This document shows positions 1 to 5,362 of a stretch of 7,759 nucleotides of DNA, piece after piece; the first letter of the stretch is position 1, and every line of letters begins with the position of its first letter. The notes below the pieces were generated by a model that worked only from the letters and a program-made list of their open reading frames with translations, was not told the DNA's origin and did no database searches. A program made the position numbers and the translations under genes. Source of the DNA: Flavobacteriaceae bacterium. GTDB lineage: Bacteria > Bacteroidota > Bacteroidia > Flavobacteriales > Flavobacteriaceae. The stretch covers positions 1-7,759 of the forward strand of contig JABDLH010000183.1 in NCBI GenBank assembly GCA_013003145.1, in the 5' to 3' direction.

Positions 1-510
1 GTATAGGGATGAATAATCCTCCTCATCAAAAGCAACGCATTTCATGAAATTGACTTTAGCCTGCTGAAAATCATCCATAAAGAGATACTCCATCCCCAGG
101 AGGGAATAGATGTCAAAACTCTCTTCAGCCATTTCAAGCGCCTGGTGCAATAATAGCACGGCAGCTTCGTGGTTGTCTTTTTTGGAATAGATGTTCGCAC
201 GTTGTATATAGATCTCTTCGTTTCCGCTATCGAGCAGCTGAAGATCATCCAGGATACGTTCTGCTACATCCAGGTTGTTTTCAAAAACCAGTACTTCAAC
301 ATCCAGTAAGCGCAATTCAATGGCATCTGGGTGTTGTTGTAGTCCTATTCTGATTGCTTTCTTTGCCAGCGATATCTTCCCGTTGTTCAAGTAATGATGA
401 ATAATGTCTTCAAAATCTTCAGCGTCAAAGAAATAGACGTCATCAGTTTTGAGCATGGATTCGAACTTGGCTATGGGCTTGCTGGGTTTTCCGTTGGAGT
501 TGAACGCCAT
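1..510 (-). CDS. Tetratricopeptide-repeat protein, N-terminal part (truncated by window edge)
   Basis: The frame opens at an ATG (510-508) and stays open for 170 codons to base 1, so the C-terminal part lies outside the window. It begins MAFNSNGKPSKPIAKFESML. From about residue 30 it is entirely helical, with TPR-like units of about 34 residues at roughly 30-63, 64-97, 98-131 and 132-165, for example the stretch containing YIQRANIYSKKDNHEAAVLL and the following IYSLLGMEYLFMDDFQQAK. There is no signal peptide or membrane segment, so it is probably a cytoplasmic protein-protein interaction scaffold. It resembles the TPR proteins of roughly 460 residues common in flavobacterial genomes; that comparison is from memory. 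It follows the aminotransferase gene after 99 bp, a gap holding a 16-bp palindrome, so it may have its own promoter. The TPR assignment is strong, but the partner and role are unknown. Confidence 0.85.
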   Translation of the reverse strand, partial: MAFNSNGKPSKPIAKFESMLKTDDVYFFDAEDFEDIIHHYLNNGKISLAKKAIRIGLQQHPDAIELRLLDVEVLVFENNLDVAERILDDLQLLDSGNEEIYIQRANIYSKKDNHEAAVLLLHQALEMAEESFDIYSLLGMEYLFMDDFQQAKVNFMKCVAFDEEDYSSLY

Positions 511-609
511 AGATACTAAGGTTGGTTATACTATGGAATTAAAAATAACATTTTTGATACCATGCATTTTCTATTCTTCCTGTTTATATTAACAATATTG
601 TTAACAGCT
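511..609. other. Intergenic region between aminotransferase and TPR gene
   Basis: This 99-bp AT-rich gap is the longest in the window. It holds a perfect palindrome at 589-604 and a weak -7-like octamer, TATTTTTA on the minus strand, which matches TAnnTTTG except for the last base and lies some 25-35 bp before the TPR start. No TTTG element is seen at the expected spacing upstream of it. No GC-rich hairpin with a T-run was found, so no intrinsic terminator is called for the aminotransferase gene. Confidence 0.5.
589..604. repeat. Perfect 16-bp palindrome TTAACAATATTGTTAA
   Basis: The sequence TTAACAATATTGTTAA equals its own reverse complement at all 16 positions. It starts 5 bp past the aminotransferase stop codon (610-612) and is centred about 87 bp upstream of the TPR start. 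A second, imperfect dyad encloses it: ctgtt at 580-584 pairs with aacag at 603-607. As RNA it could form a weak 6-bp AT-rich stem with an ATAT loop, with no following U-run, so a protein-binding operator is as plausible as a transcript 3'-end hairpin. The palindrome is certain; its function is unknown. Confidence 0.5.
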
Positions 610-1791
610 TTATTGCTCAATTTCCGTTAAAACTTGTAGGATGATATCGCACCCTTCATTAATTTCCTCAATAGATATAGGCAATGGCGGCGATATCCGT
701 ACTGCCCTGGGCTCAAATAACAGCCAAAATAACACCAGTCCCCGGCGGGCACATTCCAGGACCAGCTCGTTGGCGATTTCGGGATTTTTGACCATAATGG
801 CCAACATAAGACCTTTTCCACGAATTTCCGTGATGTGTTTATGTTGAAGTTTTTCCCGGAATATTTTCTCTTTCTCCAGTGTCTCTTTTACAAGATTCCC
901 GGAGGTGATTTCGTTCAAAGTTGCCAGTGCTGCAGCTGCAATTACCGGGTTACCCCCAAAGGTGGTGATATGTCCAAGCTTCGGTTTGTCGCTAAGTAAT
1001 TGCATTAGGGCGTGCGAAGCTGTAAAAGCGCCTATCGGCAGACCTGATGCCATACCCTTTCCAAGAACCAGGATGTCAGGGATACAGCGGTAATGTTCAA
1101 ATGCGAACAGTTTACCTGTCCTGCCAAATCCGGGTTGTATCTCATCAAGTACCAATAAAGCGCCCACTTCATCACAGCGTTCCCTCACCTTTTCCAGGTA
1201 ACCCGCTTCCGGTAAAATGAATCCGGCACCTCCCTGGATGGTCTCCAGTACCACGGCCGCCGTTTTTTCAGTGATCAGCGACAGATCTTCTTTCTTATTA
1301 AAAGTTATGTGTGATACTCCAGGAATCAATGGCCGGAAAGGAGCCAGTCTTTCTTCGTAATCCATAAGGCTTAGACTGCCCATGGTATTACCATGGTAGG
1401 CATTCCTGGCCGAAATGATCTCTGTCCGTCCCGTAGCTCTCCTCGCTAGTTTTAAGGCCCCTTCCATCGCTTCCGTACCCGAATTTACCAGGTAAGTAGT
1501 TTCTAATGATTTCGGTAAGAAGGAGGCCAGTTTCTTGCTGTAGGCTACGGCAGGCTCCTGCACGTATTCCCCATAGACCATGACATGCATGTATTTTTCT
1601 GCCTGCTCTTGAATGGCCTTGACCACCGCCGGGTGACAATGCCCTAGACTGCATGCAGATACCCCTGCGACGAAATCCAGGTGTGCCTTACCATCCTTGT
1701 CATAAATATAACTTCCCTTCGCATGGGAAATCTCAAGCGCAAGGGGATGAGGTGTGGTTTGAGCCTGGTATCTGAAAAAATCTTTTTTCAT
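610..1791 (-). CDS. Class III PLP-dependent aminotransferase (acetylornithine/ornithine aminotransferase-like)
   Basis: This is a 393-residue fold-type I, class III aminotransferase, the usual family length, starting at ATG 1791. The expected landmarks are in order: NSGTEA at 103-108 (PLP phosphate loop), YHG at 132-134 (ring stacking), E183, D216 of LDEIQPGFGRTG (pyridine nitrogen), K245 in LGKGMASG (Schiff-base lysine), T277 in TTFGGNP, and R365 in VRISPPL (expected to bind the alpha-carboxylate). The enzyme should therefore be active and cytosolic, transferring an amino group from an amino donor to a 2-oxo acid acceptor. The substrate cannot be read from the sequence. The position after YHG is Asn135, where GABA- and acetylornithine-type enzymes often have Arg, so an argD label is not justified. 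The gene starts 3 bp after the OstA-like stop codon, implying co-transcription and probably coupled translation. No Shine-Dalgarno sequence is present. Generic databases would call it an aspartate aminotransferase family protein. Confidence 0.93.
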   Translation of the reverse strand: MKKDFFRYQAQTTPHPLALEISHAKGSYIYDKDGKAHLDFVAGVSACSLGHCHPAVVKAIQEQAEKYMHVMVYGEYVQEPAVAYSKKLASFLPKSLETTYLVNSGTEAMEGALKLARRATGRTEIISARNAYHGNTMGSLSLMDYEERLAPFRPLIPGVSHITFNKKEDLSLITEKTAAVVLETIQGGAGFILPEAGYLEKVRERCDEVGALLVLDEIQPGFGRTGKLFAFEHYRCIPDILVLGKGMASGLPIGAFTASHALMQLLSDKPKLGHITTFGGNPVIAAAALATLNEITSGNLVKETLEKEKIFREKLQHKHITEIRGKGLMLAIMVKNPEIANELVLECARRGLVLFWLLFEPRAVRISPPLPISIEEINEGCDIILQVLTEIEQ

Positions 1792-1794
1792 GAT

Positions 1795-3513
1795 CTAAGG
1801 CTTTTTTTTGCCGGTTTTGGCACTGTCTGCGGGAATGACAGCTTTTTTATTGACCGTTGAGGCGGGAACTTCTTCGCCCGGGTCTTCTTCCAGGGGTGGT
1901 TCTTGTTCACCTTCAAGATCGATCGGGTGATCCACTCCACGAATTTTAACCAGTTCTATGCTGTTGTCATCTTCATCAAAGATATCATCCTTACTGTAGA
2001 TGCGTTCGTCTCCTCTCCATATAAACCCTTTCAGTTTACGACTGTTTTCCGGTAGATCTTTGGGTGGGAAAATGTCTCCGTCCGGGTTAGTGAAAAAGGT
2101 GATATCTTCAATATCGTTATTCTCCATGGTCATTCTTATAGCACTGCAGATAGTCTTATTAATGCCCATGAGCTTATCATCATCGTTGTACATATAATAA
2201 ATGACCTCGGTATTCTTGACCAGGTCTACGTAGTCCAGGGAATTGTCCTTGAATTTGCCGAACAGGTCCTTGCCTTTAGCCTGGTTAAAACCAACTTTCC
2301 CGATACTGTCTTGTGATATGATGAAGGCATTATTAATGACCTTAAGCGAATCCATCTTTTCTGTTTGGAGGTCGGATACCAGGTGAATACTGTCTCCTGT
2401 CATCTGGTTGTCCACGTTCCATATAACCGGGTTTGTGATGAGTTGAGTTACCCCGGTTCTTTGATCAAAGTGAATAGAATCGCATTTCCCGCTGAGGTCT
2501 GTCTTGTAAAATTTGGCATTCCTGAAGGCCCGTAATATTCGTTCTTCAGGTTTTCCAGTGACCATAAGGGTGTCCCCGTGCATGTAGAGCGAATCTTTCT
2601 GCACAAGGCTTATAGAAACGGCTCGCTTGGTGGCAAAAACAGAGTCTTTATCCTTGTAAACTTCTGCGTAATGAGCCTTGATCACTCCTTTGTTTATGGT
2701 ATCCGTGACTTTGATATTGTTGGTGGCTGATGCAAATTGAGCCAGTTTATTGAAGTATACGCTGTCACCTTCTATGATACGGTTGTTGTAGTCTATACGG
2801 GTATTCTTGATGCCGTAACCGCTCTCTACCTTGGTGTCATAGAATCCCCGTTCACAATAGATCTTGTAGGTATCACCGGTAATCGTCGACGGGCCGTACA
2901 TATACGCATTCTTAGAAGTCGTGTAGTAGTCCAGTTGCCTGGATTCCATTAGGTAATCGGGATTATTGATCTTCACACTATCGAGGAACTGGTACTTTTT
3001 CTGTTCCATGTAATAGCGCCCGATGGTGCTGGTAAGGGTGTTTACGGAATCTACTACGGTCCCTGAGCTGCGGTAGAAGGATTCCTGCTTTTCGCGGTCA
3101 AAATACAAGGTATCCGTGCGTAGGGTCATGGAAGCATTTCTGAGCACTACTTTCTCATAGGCCTTAGCCAGGCGGGTGTCCCCATTATATTCAATTTTGC
3201 CACTGTTCATCTGAACAGAGTCACCCTGCTTTAATACAATATTTCCTATTGCTCTCAGCCGGTTTTCTTTCTGGTAAAAGATGGCAATATCACAGAACAG
3301 GTCGGCTCCCTGGTGTTCAAACTGTACCTGCCGGTCATCCTTACTGAAGATAGCGGCCCCGGGATATTTTACCTCATCTTTCGTAAAGTTGGCCCCGTAA
3401 ACAATATTGATCTGCTGCCCTTCGGATGCTTGTTCCTGGGCAGTCCCTAAGAAGGGAAGCGTAAGTAGGCAAAAAAGGAATACCAGTTGCTTCAAACCGA
3501 AAATTTGGTCCAA
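1795..3513 (-). CDS. OstA/LptA-like secreted protein (LPS-transport family)
   Basis: About 570 residues with a Sec signal peptide: a hydrophobic LVFLFCLLTLPFLG core and a likely signal peptidase I cut in GTA|QEQ. The mature part is beta-rich, with repeats of the OstA/LptA type (short strands joined by G-D/N turns, such as RAIGNIVLKQGDSVQMNSGKI, ITGDTYKIYCERGFYD and MHGDTLMVTG), from about residue 45 to 400. LptA-family proteins bind lipid A and form the periplasmic bridge moving LPS to the outer membrane, so this is probably a periplasmic envelope-biogenesis protein. It is much longer than LptA and lacks an obvious LptD barrel. The C-terminus (about 533-572) is an acidic, proline-rich tail ending in GKKKP. 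No in-frame ATG exists near the start: the frame opens after a stop (3526-3528), and only TTG codons at 3513 and 3495 are available. The second gives a compact MKQLVFLF-type signal peptide and may be the true start; 3513 is the outer limit. The stop is TAG at 1797-1795. Confidence 0.82.
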   Translation of the reverse strand: MDQIFGLKQLVFLFCLLTLPFLGTAQEQASEGQQINIVYGANFTKDEVKYPGAAIFSKDDRQVQFEHQGADLFCDIAIFYQKENRLRAIGNIVLKQGDSVQMNSGKIEYNGDTRLAKAYEKVVLRNASMTLRTDTLYFDREKQESFYRSSGTVVDSVNTLTSTIGRYYMEQKKYQFLDSVKINNPDYLMESRQLDYYTTSKNAYMYGPSTITGDTYKIYCERGFYDTKVESGYGIKNTRIDYNNRIIEGDSVYFNKLAQFASATNNIKVTDTINKGVIKAHYAEVYKDKDSVFATKRAVSISLVQKDSLYMHGDTLMVTGKPEERILRAFRNAKFYKTDLSGKCDSIHFDQRTGVTQLITNPVIWNVDNQMTGDSIHLVSDLQTEKMDSLKVINNAFIISQDSIGKVGFNQAKGKDLFGKFKDNSLDYVDLVKNTEVIYYMYNDDDKLMGINKTICSAIRMTMENNDIEDITFFTNPDGDIFPPKDLPENSRKLKGFIWRGDERIYSKDDIFDEDDNSIELVKIRGVDHPIDLEGEQEPPLEEDPGEEVPASTVNKKAVIPADSAKTGKKKP

Positions 3514-3524
3514 AAGTAGGACAT
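3492..3524 (-). other. Possible 10-codon leader ORF overlapping the OstA-like start
   Basis: The only ATG just upstream of the OstA-like gene (3524-3522, in the context TTTAAAATG) is in another frame. It reads MSYFWTKFSV and stops at TGA 3494-3492. That stop overlaps the TTG candidate start at 3495-3493 in a TTGA arrangement, which could allow termination-reinitiation. It may equally be the true gene start separated from its frame by a one-base deletion (see findings), or chance. Confidence 0.2.
3511..3518 (-). promoter_or_regulatory. Candidate Bacteroidota -7 promoter element before the OstA-like gene
   Basis: The minus strand reads TACTTTTG, an exact match to the TAnnTTTG -7 element used by the Bacteroidota housekeeping sigma factor. 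The expected TTTG/TTG -33 element is poor; only GTG is found about 18 bp upstream. If used, transcription would start near 3505, inside the reading frame assumed from the 3513 TTG, making the TTG at 3495 the usable start with a very short leader. A few exact octamer matches are expected by chance in a window of this size, so this is tentative. Confidence 0.22.
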
Positions 3525-3582
3525 TTTAAAGGAGTTCACGACCCGAGATGGCTATTTAAGATATTCTTGGGAAGTAAAGGAT

Positions 3583-4854
3583 TTACCGGTTGATGGTCTG
3601 GGTCCTGTCCGGTCCTACAGAGACTATAGCAATCGGGACTCCAACTTCTTTTTCCAGAAAATCTATATAATTATTTAATGCTTTCGGCAATTGGGAAGCT
3701 TCGGTCATCTTGGTCAGATCTGCCTGCCAACCCTCCATTTCCTTGTAGACCGGGGTGACATTCTCCGCTTCTATATTAAAGGGCAGGTGGTTGATCTCTT
3801 TCCCCTTATAATTGTAAGCCGTGCAAACCCTGATCTTTTCTATCCCGCTGAGAACATCCGCTTTCATCATCATCAGTTGGGTTACCCCATTAACCTGTAC
3901 AGCGTATTTCAGTGCAACCAGGTCTAGCCAGCCACAACGCCTGGGTCTTCCGGTGGTAGCACCAAATTCGTGTCCTACCGTCGCAATGGTCTTCCCAGTC
4001 TCATCAAAGAGTTCTGTTGGGAAAGGTCCGCTTCCTACCCGGGTGGTATAGGCCTTAAAAATGCCAAATACTTCTCCGATGGCCGTTGGTGCGATCCCAA
4101 GACCTGTACATGCCCCGGCAGCTGTAGTGTTGGAGGAAGTTACGAAGGGATAGGTTCCAAAATCAATATCGAGCAAGGATCCCTGCGCGCCTTCAGCCAA
4201 TATTTTCTTTCCCGAACGGAATGCCTGGTAGAGGTATTCCTCGCTGTCGATAAAACTGAGTTTCTTCAGCTCTTCAACTGCTGCAAAGAACTCGGCTTCC
4301 AGTTCCTTAAGATTATATTGGATGTCTACATCATAAAAATGGATCATGGCTTCGTGCTTGTTGGCCAAGGCACGGTATTTCTCTTTCCAGTCGTCCATTT
4401 CAAGGTCGCCTACACGCAGGCCATTACGCCCGGTTTTGTCCATATAGGTAGGACCAATCCCTTTAAGCGTGGAACCAATCTTAGCCTTACCCTTAGCCGC
4501 CTCTGAGGCAGCATCGAGTAAGCGATGTGTTGGTAAGATAAGGTGAGCTTTACGCGATATGAGTAATTTGGAAACAATATCGATGTTAAATTGCTCCAGG
4601 TTCTGTAGTTCTTTCCTGAAAATAACCGGGTCAATTACTACACCATTCCCGACAACGTTGATGGCGTTTTTATGGAAAATTCCCGAAGGAATTGTATGTA
4701 GCACATGTTTAATACCGTCAAATTCAAGCGTGTGACCGGCGTTAGGTCCTCCTTGGAATCGTGCTATGATATCGTAATCCGTGGTGAGTACGTCAACAAT
4801 CTTTCCCTTTCCTTCGTCTCCCCATTGAAGACCTAATAGCAAATCTACTGCCAT
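3583..4854 (-). CDS. purA: Adenylosuccinate synthase
   Basis: PurA catalyses GTP-dependent condensation of IMP with L-aspartate to adenylosuccinate, the first committed step from IMP to AMP, in the cytosol. The 423-residue protein begins MAVDLLLGLQWGDEGKGKIV and has normal family length. Asp13 and His41, the catalytic acid/base pair, occupy the E. coli positions, as do the IMP contacts Thr129 (GSTLKG) and Arg143 (KTGRNG). Other signatures are GPNAGHT, ILAEGAQGSLLDIDFGTYPFVTSS (given here as its landmarks AEGAQG and GTYPFVTSS), TTGRPRRCGWLD and the guanine-contacting C-terminal SVGPDRTQTI. The frame is open upstream to a TTG at 4998, but that extension runs through the fur gene and is unlike PurA, so ATG 4854 is the start. 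The start is 13 bp after the Fur-family stop codon, suggesting co-transcription. All key residues are present. In other bacteria ppGpp inhibits PurA, which is notable given the nearby spoT gene. Confidence 0.98.
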   Translation of the reverse strand: MAVDLLLGLQWGDEGKGKIVDVLTTDYDIIARFQGGPNAGHTLEFDGIKHVLHTIPSGIFHKNAINVVGNGVVIDPVIFRKELQNLEQFNIDIVSKLLISRKAHLILPTHRLLDAASEAAKGKAKIGSTLKGIGPTYMDKTGRNGLRVGDLEMDDWKEKYRALANKHEAMIHFYDVDIQYNLKELEAEFFAAVEELKKLSFIDSEEYLYQAFRSGKKILAEGAQGSLLDIDFGTYPFVTSSNTTAAGACTGLGIAPTAIGEVFGIFKAYTTRVGSGPFPTELFDETGKTIATVGHEFGATTGRPRRCGWLDLVALKYAVQVNGVTQLMMMKADVLSGIEKIRVCTAYNYKGKEINHLPFNIEAENVTPVYKEMEGWQADLTKMTEASQLPKALNNYIDFLEKEVGVPIAIVSVGPDRTQTINR

Positions 4855-4867
4855 AAATAATAGCTGG

Positions 4868-5320
4868 TTATTTTGTTTCTTTTTCGTCTTTATTACGAGT
4901 ACCGTAGAAGTAAAGTGAGTGATTACTGATCTTGATATCAAAGACCTCTTCGATGGTTTTCTTGATCGATTGGATCCTCGGATCACAGAATTCAACAACC
5001 TCTCCCGTATCGGTCAGGATGACGTGATCGTGTTGTCGATCAAAATACGATTTTTCGTATTGAGCCTGGTTCTTTCCAAACTGGTGCTTCCGCACCAATT
5101 TACATTCCAACAGCAATTCTATGGTATTGTATAAGGTGGCACGGCTAACCCGGTAGTTCTTGTTTTTCATATTGATATAGAGTGATTCTATATCAAAATG
5201 CTCATCACTTTCATAGATTTCCTGGAGGATGGCATAGCGTTCCGGGGTCTTCCGGTGCCCGTTTTCCTCTAAGAAAGCGGTGAAAACATTCTTAACAATT
5301 TCCTGGTTTTTGTTATCCAT
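4868..5320 (-). CDS. Fur-family metal-responsive transcriptional regulator
   Basis: A 150-residue protein beginning [10 protein letters not shown] from ATG 5320; the frame extends to a TTG at 5347, but the ATG fits the family better. The N-terminal winged helix spans about 15-85 ([10 protein letters not shown], then HFDIESLY and the recognition-helix region [13 protein letters not shown]). The C-terminal dimerisation domain carries the Fur-type metal ligands: candidates are H41, E89, H97, H99 (HDH), E110 or D113, and H134 in [10 protein letters not shown], closely matching NHSLYLYG of E. coli Fur. Such proteins are dimeric cytosolic regulators that bind operators when loaded with Fe, Zn, Mn or another metal. 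Oddly, the CxxC structural zinc motif after HDH is missing: the two Cys positions of E. coli Fur align with L102 and T105, and the only nearby Cys is C112. Which metal it senses (Fur, Zur, Mur or PerR type) cannot be decided. It lies 42 bp after spoT and 13 bp before purA. Confidence 0.92.
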   Translation of the reverse strand: MDNKNQEIVKNVFTAFLEENGHRKTPERYAILQEIYESDEHFDIESLYINMKNKNYRVSRATLYNTIELLLECKLVRKHQFGKNQAQYEKSYFDRQHDHVILTDTGEVVEFCDPRIQSIKKTIEEVFDIKISNHSLYFYGTRNKDEKETK

Positions 5321-5344
5321 GGTACCGTCTACAGTATCGAGGTG

Positions 5345-5352
5345 CAAATGTA
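5345..5352 (-). promoter_or_regulatory. Candidate Bacteroidota -7 promoter element before the Fur-family gene
   Basis: In the 42-bp gap between spoT and the Fur-family gene the minus strand reads TACATTTG, an exact TAnnTTTG -7 element. A start about 7 bp downstream would give a leader of roughly 18 nt before ATG 5320, a plausible geometry. No clear TTTG or TTG sits 17-23 bp upstream in the spoT 3' end, so an internal promoter for the Fur-family gene and purA is possible but unproven. Confidence 0.25.
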
Positions 5353-5362
5353 GGGTTTAAAA

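Noticed and set aside
3514..3582. Intrinsic terminator after purA
   Set aside because: The best pairing is a 4-bp gtcc/ggac stem with no following T-run on the minus strand.
3970..4506. Long plus-strand ORF of 178 codons opposite purA
   Set aside because: It lies wholly antisense to strongly conserved purA, with Cys/Ser-rich composition typical of a shadow frame and no recognisable domain.
4855..4998. 48-codon N-terminal extension of PurA from a TTG at 4998
   Set aside because: It overlaps the 3' end of the Fur-family gene in another frame, starts at TTG and precedes the canonical PurA N-terminus. ATG 4854 puts D13, H41, T129 and R143 at the E. coli numbers.
5321..5347. Nine-codon extension of the Fur-family gene from a TTG at 5347
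   Set aside because: ATG 5320 gives the usual family length, and the TTG lies within the candidate -7 promoter element.
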